Part shown: positions 24,705-33,920 of the stretch, in pieces
How positions within the stretch are numbered: position 1 is the first letter of the stretch
Layout: each line of letters begins with the position of its first letter
Source: Acidiferrum sp963764675
Lineage (GTDB): Bacteria > Acidobacteriota > Terriglobia > Acidiferrales > UBA7541
Assembly: GCA_963764675.1 (NCBI GenBank)
Contig: CAVXTQ010000007.1
Location: 310,001 to 374,000 of the forward strand
Length of the DNA stretch: 64,000 nucleotides
Direction of reading: 5' to 3'
Notes under the pieces: generated by a model
Database searches by the model: none
Told to the model about the DNA's origin: nothing
What the model saw: only the letters and a program-made list of their open reading frames with translations
Position numbers and translations under genes: made by a program

Positions 24705-25376
24705 AAGTGGCCATAACTTGTAAAGATAAGAAAATACAGCATGTTGCAGGCAAGGTGACACTAAGTCCTGCTATCTCCCTAGGGGGCTAGCGCTGAAAGT
24801 TGGATTTACCAGCCAGGCGAGAGGGAGACAGATGGCCAGAGAATTTCGCTCGGGATACGACAGGCCAGGATCGAGCGATGGGAGGGCTGGCGTTGATCGT
24901 GGCGATTCGACGGCGAGGGAGAGGAATGACGTTGTACGCGGCCGATCTATGGAAATGCCAGTGAATCTGCGCCGGGAGCAGCGAAATCGATGTGGGAGCG
25001 CTGGGGAATGGAAAGCAGGTGAGGATACGCGAATCGGATGAGGCAGGATTTCGGGCCTACCTATTTCAGTTTTGATTCAGCGCCAGAGAATGCAGGGGTG
25101 TGGCGCGACTTCCTCACTGACATCCGACATATTGTCGAATCCCTGTTCGTACGTAGAGATTGATACCAAGGAGTGAATCCTCACTTAGCCGTGGCAACCG
25201 CAATCCAACCCGAGCACCGTATCGGCCTATTGTCTGCATCGGGCATGATTGCGTTTCGACCCGTGCGTGGTGCGAGCTTATTGGCCGCTGCGATTGCAGG
25301 AATGGCTGTGCTTGTCCGTGCTACACTCCCGCGCGAGGCAATCGGGTCATCACCGAAAGAGGTTCGATGGCCGACG
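24705..25376. other. Gap without recognised gene
   Basis: No frame with coding-like composition, RNA gene or clear repeat was found on either strand between the RepA-like ATPase and the integrase remnant. Confidence 0.5.
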
Positions 25377-26530
25377 CAGGTATCAAGAGGGCATGTATTT
25401 CTAATTGGAGGTACATGGTTCGGCAAAGTATCGGGAGGATGTGATCGCGGCAGACGGTAATCACGCGGCGCAAGCAAGTTACGGTGACTCTCGGAAGCAA
25501 GAAAGACATTCCGACAAAGCCGTTGCAAAACGACGCATGGAACTGATTTTGGCCCGGATCAATTCTACCCGACTATCGGCCAGGACGGTTTGCCAAGATG
25601 GAAGAGTTTGCAACAGTCTGGCAGGAGCATAGTTCTTGTGGGGAGTAAGCCTTCATCGATCCGGTCGGCGAAGTCCCACCTGAATGTGCATATCCTTCCG
25701 CATTTTGGCAAACGCGGACTCGATGAGATTGGGGTGCAAGCTCAGCAATTTTTCGTGACAAAGCTGGCACGCGCGAATCTGTCGCGGAAAATGATCCTCA
25801 ACGTCGTTAAGCACGTTGGCCTCGATTTTGCAGACCGCGAAAGGCTGGGGCTATGTATGCCAGATGGTGGACTACAAGAGCCTCACCGTTCCTACCGAAG
25901 AGGTCCAAACCGAAGCTCGATTCTTCACGCTGGAGGAAGTCGGCAAAATCATTGCGGCTGCGCGGGAGCCGTACAAGACGATGTTCATGGCTCCTGGCAA
26001 TGACCGGAATGCGTGCCGGCGAAATGCTCGGCCTCCAGTGGCAAGATATCGACTTCGAGAAGGGCTTGCTGAACATCCGGCGCTCCGCATGGTACGGACG
26101 TGTTCAAACCACCAAAAACAAAAACAGCGAGGCGATCATTCCACTTCCCGGCATCCTTGCGGCGACACTCCGCGCATTTCGGGAACAGTGGAAGTCGAAT
26201 CCAGATGGCTTTCTGTTCGTCACGAGAAACAGAAGGCCCCCTTCATCCAACAAGGTCGTGGAGTATGGGCTTTGGCCGGTGCTCGATCTCTTGGCCATCC
26301 CCCGCTGTGGGCTCCATGCCTTCCGACACACTCACACGAGTTTGCTTCTCGACACGGGCGCAACTCCGAAGGTCGTTCAGGAACAATTACGGCACGCAGA
26401 TCCCCGCGTCACTCTTGGGGTCTATGCGCACGTTCTCGGGGATGCTCACCGCGAAGCAGTCGAGAAAGTAGCCTCGGTTGTGTTCCAAAGTGTTCCAAAG
26501 GCGAGAGAAGAAACGAAGTATATTCAGTAG
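25377..26530 (+). pseudogene. Tyrosine recombinase/integrase, multiply frameshifted
   Basis: Pieces of one integrase can be read in order in three frames: RRKQVTVTLGSKKDIPTKPL (25472 on), AKRRMELILARINS (25536 on), DYRPGRFAKMEEFATVWQEH (25573 on), KPSSIRSAKSHLNVHILPHF (25648 on), KSLTVPTEEVQTEARFFTLE (25870 on) and the catalytic domain from 25995, with Arg in GMRAGEMLGLQWQDI, HAFRHTHTS and the tyrosine in GVYAHV. At least four frameshifts are needed, so the protein is not made in full. The catalytic half (25995-26530) is intact. The gene ends 15 bases before a tRNA-Gly 3' fragment, which identifies the attachment site. Confidence 0.8.
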
Positions 26531-26545
26531 CTTCCAGGCAATCGG

Positions 26546-26574
26546 CGTTGGGTTCGATTCCCATCGCCCGCTCC
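26546..26574 (+). other. tRNA-Gly 3' fragment (attachment site remnant)
   Basis: GGGTTCGATTCCCATCGCCC followed by GCTCCA is the T-arm (loop TTCGATT), the 3' acceptor strand CGCCCGC, discriminator T and encoded CCA of a tRNA whose 5' strand would be GCGGGCG, as in tRNA-Gly. The 5' part of the tRNA is not present. Position directly after the integrase is the classic location of an att site. Confidence 0.75.
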
Positions 26575-26689
26575 AGATTCCACGATGATTCAATTGGCCC
26601 TAAACACCCAACCTGGCCGCAGTTACGATCATTTCGCTCACGGGAGCGGAATCCTTATTTCCCGCGATGCGACACGAGGGTAAGACATC

Positions 26690-28366
26690 TTGAAAGCTGG
26701 TACGTGCACTCTTACGGACTTACTTGTGAAGTCAGCGGTCCTGTCTCTTCTCTTCGTCCCGGTGTCGGTCGCGCAAAATCCGGGCGCCCAGACTCCTAGT
26801 TTCCACGATGCGCCGGCGTCGATGAAGGGTCAGAAGAATCCCTTTGAGGGCGAGCACCCCGACTCAGCCAGAGCGGCTTACCATCTCCGCTGCGCGCAAT
26901 GCCACGGAGAAAGCGGCGAAGGCTCGGGAAACATACCCTCTCTGGCGACTGGCAAGGCACAGTCGGCCAGCGACGGCGAACTCTTCTGGTACATCACCAA
27001 GGGCGATGTGAACAACGGCATGCCAGCCTGGGCGAGTCTGCCGGAACGCCAGAGGTGGGAAATCATCAACTATCTTCGAGTTCTTGGCAGCCTCAAACCC
27101 GGATCGCCTCGCGTGCCGCTTTCTGCCGACGAAGCTGCCTCCGTCGGAACGAACGCGCCGCCGCCCAAAGCCCCTTTCACCGACTACCGTTTCGAGAAGC
27201 CGGGGCAAATTCGCAAAATTACGTTGAAGGACTTGCCCGCTCCGCTAGCCACGTCGTCTTCAGGCAATGGCCCGGAACTCGTGCCGCGCCCAGAGAATGC
27301 GTGGCCGCAAGCTCCTCCGGGCTTCAAAGTGGAGCAATATGCAACCGGGCTCGATCAGCCGCGGCTGATCCGTACTGCACCCAACGGCGATTTCTTCGTC
27401 GCCGAAAGCCATTCGGGCGAAGTCCGTGTCTTCCGCGGAATCACCCCCGAGGGTAAAGCGGAGCAGGCCGCCATTTTTGCCACCGGGCTCAACCGCCCGT
27501 TCGGCATAAACTTTTATCCGCCGGGACCCAATCCCCAATGGATCTATGTCGGGAACACGGACTCGGTTGTGCGCTTCCCGTATCAGAACGGCGATTTGAA
27601 ATCACGCGGCCCGGCGGAACACCTCGTCGACTTGCCCAGCGGCGGCGGCCATTGGACGCGCGATATTCAGTTCACGCCCGACGGCAAGAAGATGTTCGTC
27701 TCGGTGGGTTCGGCCTCCAATATCAATGACCCCGACACCACGCCCGCGGAAAAGAATCGCGCCGATGTTCTCGAGTTCAATCCCGACGGCTCGGCACTGC
27801 GCGTTTATGCCTACGGCATCCGCAATTGTGTCGGCATGGCGATCAATTCGAAGACCGGCGAGCTGTGGTGCTCAGTGAACGAACGCGACGCGCTCGGGGA
27901 CAATCTGGTTCCCGACTACATTACTCACGTTCAGGAAGGCGGCTTTTATGGTTGGCCCTGGTGGTATATGGGCAACCATCAGGACCCGCGCCACGAAGGC
28001 AAGCATCCGGAGCTGAAAGACAAAGTCATCACCCCGGATGTGATCCTTCATCCCCACAATGCCTCCTTGGAAATGACGTTTTACGATGGCAAGCAGTTTC
28101 CCGCGGAATATCAGGGCGATATTTTCGCTTGCGAACACGGATCCTGGAATCGCTCCGTTCGCGTCGGCTATGAAGTGATTCGCGCGCCACTCCACCAAAC
28201 CGGTCACGCCAGCGGTGAATACGAGGACTTCCTGACGGGATTCGTCGTGGACAACGGACACGTTTGGGGGCGCCCGGTTGGCGTCACCGTCGCTCCCGAT
28301 GGCTCGCTGCTGGTTACCGATGACGGTTCGAAGACCATCTGGCGCGTTAGCTACACGGGAAAATGA
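26690..28366 (+). CDS. Cytochrome c-fused sugar (sorbosone-type) dehydrogenase
   Basis: The 558-residue exported protein starts at TTG 26690 after GAGGG; a GTG at residue 13 is an alternative that still keeps the signal peptide (VKSAVLSLLFVPVSVAQ). The N-terminal domain is a class I cytochrome c with CAQCH (residues 68-72) and distal Met in NNGMPAW. The C-terminal domain is a six-bladed propeller of the soluble glucose/sorbosone dehydrogenase type: GLDQPRLIRTAPNGDFFVAE, GLNRPFGINFYP, FYGWPWWYMG and PDGSLLVTDDGSKTIWRV. It likely oxidises a sugar or aldose in the periplasm and passes electrons to its own haem. It converges on the nine-haem cytochrome gene, with stops 1-2 bp apart. Confidence 0.88.
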   Translation: MKAGTCTLTDLLVKSAVLSLLFVPVSVAQNPGAQTPSFHDAPASMKGQKNPFEGEHPDSARAAYHLRCAQCHGESGEGSGNIPSLATGKAQSASDGELFWYITKGDVNNGMPAWASLPERQRWEIINYLRVLGSLKPGSPRVPLSADEAASVGTNAPPPKAPFTDYRFEKPGQIRKITLKDLPAPLATSSSGNGPELVPRPENAWPQAPPGFKVEQYATGLDQPRLIRTAPNGDFFVAESHSGEVRVFRGITPEGKAEQAAIFATGLNRPFGINFYPPGPNPQWIYVGNTDSVVRFPYQNGDLKSRGPAEHLVDLPSGGGHWTRDIQFTPDGKKMFVSVGSASNINDPDTTPAEKNRADVLEFNPDGSALRVYAYGIRNCVGMAINSKTGELWCSVNERDALGDNLVPDYITHVQEGGFYGWPWWYMGNHQDPRHEGKHPELKDKVITPDVILHPHNASLEMTFYDGKQFPAEYQGDIFACEHGSWNRSVRVGYEVIRAPLHQTGHASGEYEDFLTGFVVDNGHVWGRPVGVTVAPDGSLLVTDDGSKTIWRVSYTGK

Positions 28367-28367
28367 G

Positions 28368-31052
28368 TTACGGCGCGGCCGGTTTCGGCGACGCCAACGG
28401 CCCGATTGGCTTCGCGAATCGGCCGTTGTCGATCGACACATTCTGCTGAATCTTCTGCACCTCGATCGTCGACTTGCCTCCTGGTTGAGCGAGCGTCCGG
28501 CGAAATGGAATCTCTACACCGTCCACGTTTCGATAGTCCGAATAGTCGATTTGCGTAGGGTCGAGGCCCAGCGGGGAATCGGCATAGCGCACCAGTCGTA
28601 CCAGTAGCCCGGACTGTTCGTCGAAATAAAATTTCACGGGTGGCTGACCCGCTTCGACGCCGGCAAGCACATAAGCCCCGCGGTCACCGATTTTCTCCGG
28701 ATATTCCATGCGCAACTCCGGGAACATTTGCCTGATGTGCAGTGGGAACTGCAGGTCAGCGTCCATGCGAGCGGTTGCGAGCTCCGCGCCGTGCAGTTCG
28801 CGCACGGGTCGGCTCGCCGCCGCAGACCAACCTGCTTGGCCATCGAACCCGCTGATCTCATCTCCACTGGGAGCATGCCGCACCAAGACCTGTTTGTTCG
28901 GAGCTTGATTGAAAATCTCAACCTTGACGGATTGCGCTCCGATCGTTGTGGTCCCCTCCTCAACTCGGCTCGTGATTCCTTTGATGGCCGTCGCTCCGCC
29001 CATCGCGCGAATGTAGTTTTCGAGCACTTGGCTGGCTGTCGGCAAATTGGCAGGAAGTTTTTCCGCTGCGGGATCCTCAGCCTTTCCTGTTTTCGCCTCG
29101 TCGCCAATGTCCGGGACGTCAACCGGCTTTGCCGCGCCCCTGTGGCACGAGTAGCAGGTCACCGTGCGATTTCCCGTGAAGTCGTTTTTGTTCAGCGCAA
29201 ACATCATGCGCATCATGTTGCGAGCAGTTTGCTTAGGTTTCTTGTCGTCCTTTTCAAAATGTCCCTCAACGTGACAGAACTCACATTTCACCCCCAGCGA
29301 TGCCGTCATGAATTGCATGGCTGGAATGAGTTGGTCCGACGGCTCACCCTTCAGCACCTTAATGTTCTTGAAGATTTCTTCGGCCTTCTTCGGTGAATCG
29401 ACGGCCGATACTTTTTCCGCGCCTCGATCGGAACTCGATGACTCGTGCATCGCGGCTTGAGTCTTCTCAGCCAGCGCCTCGGCCTCTGCCGTTTTTCCCT
29501 GTTTCTGGTACAGCCCAACGAGCGGGCTGATGGCCGGCAAATAAAGAGGATCGAGCGCAACGGCCCGCTCCAAATGCGCAATCGCACCGCCGATATCACC
29601 GGCCTGCTCGTACGGTGACGCTGCGTCCGCCTCGGCGACTGCCGACCCGGGATCGAGTTGCAACGCCCGATCAAACGCGATCTTGGCTTCGGAGTCTTGC
29701 TTCGCCAAGAGCAAGGCCTGGCCTATCCACCTAAAAAAATCGCTGTCGGCCGAGAATTGCCGCTGCACGCCGGTCAGCGCGCGATATCCCCGCCCGATTA
29801 GCGCGGACGAGTGGCGCTGCATGCCAACATCAGTTAAGGCGATGCCTAGATTGCGTTCTTGCAAATCGGGCGGAGGTTCGCGCCATGCGCCAATCTCGGA
29901 CTCTGGCACGGTATTCGTTTCTGCCTCTGGACGCCGCTGAATTCTGTGATCGGTAAACGCTGTGTGCCCGCCGTCTTTGGCGTCGCGCCGCGGCATGTGG
30001 CAAGTCAAGCAGTTGCTTTCTTTGTTCGGGTGAGAGGTGGAGAAGTTCCCTGTGTGGCAGGACAAACATTTGGACCGGTAGAACTGCACCGGCTGCACCG
30101 GCTTGTCATGCGGATCGTGGCACGTTCCGCACCACAACCGGCTATTGCTGCTGCGCGCGCAGACGCTCAGGGCTAGTTGCTCTACGTGGCTGATCACCTT
30201 GAACGTGCCGGCCGTTGCGCCGGTTGGCAAGACATTGTGATAAACGGTGAAGGTGTCCTCCAGGCGCTGACCCGGCAAAAAATCGCTGAACGTCTTTCCG
30301 GGATTGACGACCCGCGACGCCCCAAATAAATGACACTGCTCGCAGATGCTGTCGCGCGCTGCAGGTTCGAGCTTCGCCGGATTCACGATCGTGCCCGCTC
30401 GCGGATCGGCGAGGTGTTTCTCCGCTGGGCCGTGGCACCGTTCGCACGTGATCGCTTCTGCCGGAAAGATTGGCGAGCGATACCGGTTCATGGTTCCGGC
30501 AACAGGCAAAGCGCTCCCCGCGTGGCAGAAGACACATCCTTCGCGCACCGGTCGTGTGAAATCAGGGTGCGGCAAATTCTCGTATCCCGGCGCCAAATCG
30601 TACGCATGACGGCTCCGGTAGTACGCGACCGGCGACTGGAAAAGATGTCCGCCAAGGTCAACCAAATAGCCGCTGGCATGATTGCCCGAGCCCACCACGT
30701 AGTCCACGCGGTACTCGCTCACGTCACTTCCGCTCTGCAAGCGCTGCCAATATCCGCCAGGCGTCGAGTGCATGGTGATCTTCGAGTCGCGCGTCTCGAC
30801 TGTGCCGTCCGGCTCTTGGCCAGCGCGGCGCAGTGAATGTGCCATCGCGGACCGTGAGTACCCTTCGACTTCGGCCGAATGGCAGAACTGGCAACGGTTC
30901 GCGCCGGCGGGCACGCCCTCAGCCTTCTGCGCGCCGCCCGATGGGTCTTGGCGAGGGCCAGTCGTGCCGGATTCTCCGTGTCCCAAGGAAGAACTGCTTA
31001 TCAGCGCTAGCAGAGCAAAGAGAAACAGGGGAAAGATTTGCTTTAGGGTCAT
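28368..31052 (-). CDS. Nine-haem cytochrome c with TPR and reaction-centre-cytochrome-like domain
   Basis: 894 residues from the ATG at 31052, which starts the signal peptide (MTLKQIFPLFLFALLALISS); the frame is open 17 codons further. Nine CXXCH haem motifs occur: CQFCH (residue 54), CVFCH, CERCH, CEQCH, CGTCH, CLSCH and CLTCH in the first ~370 residues, then CEFCH and CYSCH after a TPR segment (FDRALQLDPGSAVAEADAAS). The CEFCH-CYSCH part (ASLGVKCEFCHVEGHFEKDD; ARNMMRMMFALNK) resembles the photosynthetic reaction-centre cytochrome subunit family seen in non-phototrophic acidobacteria. The last ~200 residues look like a LolA-type beta domain. Probably a periplasmic electron-transfer protein. 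Confidence 0.88.
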   Translation of the reverse strand: MTLKQIFPLFLFALLALISSSSLGHGESGTTGPRQDPSGGAQKAEGVPAGANRCQFCHSAEVEGYSRSAMAHSLRRAGQEPDGTVETRDSKITMHSTPGGYWQRLQSGSDVSEYRVDYVVGSGNHASGYLVDLGGHLFQSPVAYYRSRHAYDLAPGYENLPHPDFTRPVREGCVFCHAGSALPVAGTMNRYRSPIFPAEAITCERCHGPAEKHLADPRAGTIVNPAKLEPAARDSICEQCHLFGASRVVNPGKTFSDFLPGQRLEDTFTVYHNVLPTGATAGTFKVISHVEQLALSVCARSSNSRLWCGTCHDPHDKPVQPVQFYRSKCLSCHTGNFSTSHPNKESNCLTCHMPRRDAKDGGHTAFTDHRIQRRPEAETNTVPESEIGAWREPPPDLQERNLGIALTDVGMQRHSSALIGRGYRALTGVQRQFSADSDFFRWIGQALLLAKQDSEAKIAFDRALQLDPGSAVAEADAASPYEQAGDIGGAIAHLERAVALDPLYLPAISPLVGLYQKQGKTAEAEALAEKTQAAMHESSSSDRGAEKVSAVDSPKKAEEIFKNIKVLKGEPSDQLIPAMQFMTASLGVKCEFCHVEGHFEKDDKKPKQTARNMMRMMFALNKNDFTGNRTVTCYSCHRGAAKPVDVPDIGDEAKTGKAEDPAAEKLPANLPTASQVLENYIRAMGGATAIKGITSRVEEGTTTIGAQSVKVEIFNQAPNKQVLVRHAPSGDEISGFDGQAGWSAAASRPVRELHGAELATARMDADLQFPLHIRQMFPELRMEYPEKIGDRGAYVLAGVEAGQPPVKFYFDEQSGLLVRLVRYADSPLGLDPTQIDYSDYRNVDGVEIPFRRTLAQPGGKSTIEVQKIQQNVSIDNGRFAKPIGPLASPKPAAP

Positions 31053-31154
31053 GAAGGCAAATCGAAAATCGATTCTTGTTTCGCCGCGAAAAGTATACCG
31101 CAATCGCCGGGGCGTTCATCGATGGCGTGTGGCATACTGCCACTGCTCACAGCA

Positions 31155-32324
31155 ATGAGGAACAAAAGACTCGACGTATTGCGGTGTATCGCCGTCTTGT
31201 TGGTCTTAATTTGTCACACCGTCGAGCCTACCCGCTTCGAGGCCGCCTTACGGGTTGGCGTTGACCTCTTTTTCGTGCTCAGCGGTTTTCTCATCTCCGG
31301 ACTGCTGTTCGCCGAATACAAGAAACGCGGATCGATTGACTTCAAACGCTTCTTCATCCGTCGTGGCTTGAAGATCTATCCGGCATTCTACTTTCTCCTG
31401 ATCATCACGTTTGCCTACCAGGTGCGATTCCATCAGGTCGGTCCGCTGAGCCGGTATCTCTCCGAGATATTTTATGTGCAGAACTATGGCGATCTGATCT
31501 GGGGACACACCTGGTCGCTGGCCGTAGAGGAACATTTTTACATTCTGCTGCCTCTCTTTTTTCTCCTTCTGATCCGTTATTCCTCCCATCGGACCGATCC
31601 GTTCCAATCGATGCCGAGAGCTTTCCTTATCGTAGCGGCAACGTGCTTCGCTCTGCGTGTTGTGACGGTGTTCAGTCTTACGACTGCGGAGCTGCAAGAC
31701 TGGCGATGGTATAAGTGGGCCTATGCTGCCACGCACTGCCGCATGGATTCGCTTTTCTTTGGTGTCCTATTAGGTTACCTCCACCATTTTCGACCCGACG
31801 TTCTGAGTAGGTTGTTTGACTCGCCCCAAAAGCGCCTTATCTCGGCAGCCCTTTCGGCGGTCCTGCTGTCCTCTTGTCTGATTTTTGCGCCCGCCAGCCG
31901 CTTCATGCTCACCGTAGGCCTCACCATGTTATACGTAGGATTTGGCCTCGTTCTGGTCTGGTCTTTGCGCACCTACGACGTATTTCCCCAAGCGCTCGCC
32001 AAGCCATTGAATTTGGTTGGAACCAGCCTCGCGTATGTCGGCATGTATTCGTACTCGGTCTATCTCTGGCATCTTCCGGTGGAATCCTGGGGACTGAGCT
32101 TCTTGGGGCGCATTCTTCACGTACAAGTAGGGCGCACGGTTGGCCTCCTTCTCTACATGACTGCTGCCATCGTGTTCGGGATCTTTTTGTCACGAATCAT
32201 CGAGTATCCCGTTCTGAGGTTGCGCGACCGGGTTTTTCCCGCGATGCAGGGCGGGGCTGTGCGAAGCGCGGCAAGCGATGAGGAGTGCCCGGCCTTGGGA
32301 AGCGCGAAACGAGGCAGGGAGTAA
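31155..32324 (+). CDS. Acyltransferase 3 (OafA/NodX-type) membrane protein
   Basis: The 389-residue protein starts at ATG 31155, directly before the conserved opening LDVLRCIAVLLVLICHTV, with the catalytic His of the R-x-h-A-h..V...H motif. GVDLFFVLSGFLISGLLF, FFIRRGLKIYPAFYFLLII and GHTWSLAVEEHFYILLPLFF follow, all typical of the acyltransferase-3 family. About ten membrane helices. Family members transfer acetyl or other acyl groups to LPS O-antigen, peptidoglycan or exopolysaccharide, so it probably decorates a surface glycan. No other glycan genes are adjacent. The C-terminal 25 residues are polar and cytosolic. Confidence 0.9.
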   Translation: MRNKRLDVLRCIAVLLVLICHTVEPTRFEAALRVGVDLFFVLSGFLISGLLFAEYKKRGSIDFKRFFIRRGLKIYPAFYFLLIITFAYQVRFHQVGPLSRYLSEIFYVQNYGDLIWGHTWSLAVEEHFYILLPLFFLLLIRYSSHRTDPFQSMPRAFLIVAATCFALRVVTVFSLTTAELQDWRWYKWAYAATHCRMDSLFFGVLLGYLHHFRPDVLSRLFDSPQKRLISAALSAVLLSSCLIFAPASRFMLTVGLTMLYVGFGLVLVWSLRTYDVFPQALAKPLNLVGTSLAYVGMYSYSVYLWHLPVESWGLSFLGRILHVQVGRTVGLLLYMTAAIVFGIFLSRIIEYPVLRLRDRVFPAMQGGAVRSAASDEECPALGSAKRGRE

Positions 32325-32969
32325 TTAGCGATCCTATACGACGTGTCAGAAAACGTCTCGTCTGCCCCCGGGTTCCGGCTGCCGCCCAGACCGGGGACCG
32401 GGAGGGGTTTCGCCTGGGCTTCGCTTTTTGGGGGTACCCCCCCCGGGGTGTGACGGGAGTTGTGAAGGATGTCCATGAAAACAAAGGGGTTGCGGGTGCG
32501 AGTGTGTGGGTGCAGTTGCGGAAGTGATTGAAGGGAAAGGACTTGGTTGGAGGGGTCCGGTGAGGTTCGGCTCGGAATGATTCGTATGAGTAAACAGGGC
32601 AGAGCGCGCAGGGACGGGGAGGAAGTGATGAGGTAGGGAAGTAAGGGGATAACGAGAGTGGCGTGAGGAGGGGCGTTGATGTATCACAACCCACTATAGC
32701 ATGGATTGTTTACCGTGTCAATACGTAATTCGATCTAGTACTAGGTGGGGGGCGCCGGAGTCTTGGTGGATGAGGAGGTAAGGAAGGAACCAACCATTAA
32801 AGTCAAAGACCCCACGCGTAAAACCGACGCGTTGGGCACCCAACTTCATCTTAAGAGTCAGCGTCCGGGCCACCCGCCGTCAATTTCTTCACACGTTCCA
32901 GTCCCCAGGTTTCCAGGTTTCAAGTTTACTCGGGTAGGAGCCAACGCCGTCATCTAGTCAGCCTGCCTC
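32325..32969. other. Gap with one repeat copy
   Basis: No convincing gene. The stretch holds G-rich low-complexity sequence (32500-32660) and one copy of the 38-bp repeat (32841-32878). A short frame ending GVTGVVKDVHENKGVAGASV at 32447-32527 vaguely recalls a carboxypeptidase-regulatory strand but is too short to call. Confidence 0.4.
32841..32878 (+). repeat. 38-bp direct repeat, copy 1
   Basis: CAACTTCATCTTAAGAGTCA followed by GCGTCCGGGCCACCCGCC. It is identical at 36 of 38 positions to 34561-34598. The pair brackets the immunity-like gene, the toxin tip and the RAYT transposase. Confidence 0.75.
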
Positions 32970-33425
32970 CTATAACTCACTCCATCTAACCTGCCATGAC
33001 GTGAGTACATCTCGTGGGACGTTTGGTTCTGCCTGAGCGTCAAACTCACCCCTCACGCGAATTGCCTTATGTCGTCCCGATACCACTGCCTGGTCTAAAG
33101 TCCGTTTTGTCTCCTCGTATCTGCGTTTGTCTCGAGGCAATGCAGGGTACGTTTCACGACTTACGTCCCCCGAATCAAAGGCTTTTCTCCACCGCAAGAA
33201 AATGTCCCAGTTTTCTACAGCTGCCTTGAAAACTTCCTGGCTGATCGATATCAGCAGGTACGAATCTGAATACTCGTCGCTCTTCTCATCAAAAATGCAT
33301 TCGTAGAAATACGGAAGCCCATGGAAATTCGCCACACCCCCGCGAGGGCAGTCGTGGTAGTCGGACACGGTGAAAACGGCTTCGTACCCCAACTTCGGTG
33401 TAGTTGCTGCATTGAAGGCAGACAT
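32970..33425 (-). CDS. Hypothetical protein, candidate immunity protein of orphan Rhs toxin tip
   Basis: A 151-residue cytosolic, acidic protein (motifs AVFTVSDYHDCPRGGVANFH, YFYECIFDEKSDEYSDSYLL; then a helical half LRWRKAFDSGDVSRETYPAL). The compact acidic alpha+beta composition and its place immediately downstream (55 bp) of a toxin-tip reading frame on the same strand fit an immunity protein that binds the toxin in the cytoplasm. No Pfam name is offered. The start at 33425 is the first ATG. Confidence 0.6.
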   Translation of the reverse strand: MSAFNAATTPKLGYEAVFTVSDYHDCPRGGVANFHGLPYFYECIFDEKSDEYSDSYLLISISQEVFKAAVENWDIFLRWRKAFDSGDVSRETYPALPRDKRRYEETKRTLDQAVVSGRHKAIRVRGEFDAQAEPNVPRDVLTSWQVRWSEL

Positions 33426-33480
33426 TGTGGTTCTCCGTAGTCCTCAAGATCGCCGACCCAAGCTAACCTCAATCGATTCT

Positions 33481-33849
33481 TCACTGCTGTGATGGAGGCT
33501 TGGGTAGCTTAGCCGGATTTGGTTGCACTTTCATCAAGCTACTGGCTTTTTCAGCCGTAACACCGCACATTGTACAGTGATTGGGGTTATTCGGTGTTGG
33601 CGACGGCGTAACCTCCCCTCCTGCATTTCTGACGTTTCCGACCGTCGTCGTACCAACTTGACCATTCCGGATGCCCTGCGAGAGCTCTGTCACGCTTTTT
33701 CCGGGAGCACTGTTTACAGACACCCCTTGGAGATTTCCGTTCGCATCGGTCGTTACGCCTTTTCCATTGGCGGGTGGCGCATCCTTCCTCTCGCGTTCCT
33801 TCTTGGCGGCAGGGACGATGTGAGCATACCATTGTCTGACGTAACCCCG
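33481..33849 (-). pseudogene. Orphan C-terminal toxin tip of Rhs/polymorphic toxin (5' lost)
   Basis: The coding-like part begins near YVRQWYAHIVPAAKKE and contains GVSVNSAPGKSVTELSQGIR, then NGQVGTTTVGNVRNAGGEVT and NPNHCTMCGVTAEKA, ending in a proline-rich tail. This layout (S.PG.SVEELS.GI.NGQVG.TTVG..R.AGG...PTP...NP.H....G.T...A) recurs at the C-termini of Rhs-type toxins. The upstream codons of the open frame (SHPLKTAKGRPP) are read from REP sequence, so the Rhs body and natural start have been separated by the RAYT/REP insertion. The enzymatic activity is unknown. Confidence 0.6.
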
Positions 33850-33871
33850 AAGTAGCGTTGACGAGGGTGGC

Positions 33872-33899
33872 CTACCCTTTGCGGTTTTCAAAGGGTGGG
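33872..33899 (+). repeat. REP sequence, left flank of RAYT
   Basis: ACCCTTTG-CGGTTTT-CAAAGGGT with a GGG tail: an 8-bp-stem palindrome, repeated in inverted orientation at 34491-34524 on the other side of the RAYT gene. Confidence 0.85.
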
Positions 33900-33920
33900 A
33901 GACTCTTCGCCTTCTGCAAA

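Noticed and set aside
26547..26574. Complete tRNA gene
   Set aside because: Only the T-arm and 3' acceptor strand are present; no D-arm, anticodon arm or 5' acceptor strand GCGGGCG precedes it.
32447..32527. Short carboxypeptidase-regulatory fragment after the acyltransferase
   Set aside because: Only ~26 codons resemble the domain and the frame overlaps the acyltransferase end; too weak to list as a pseudogene.
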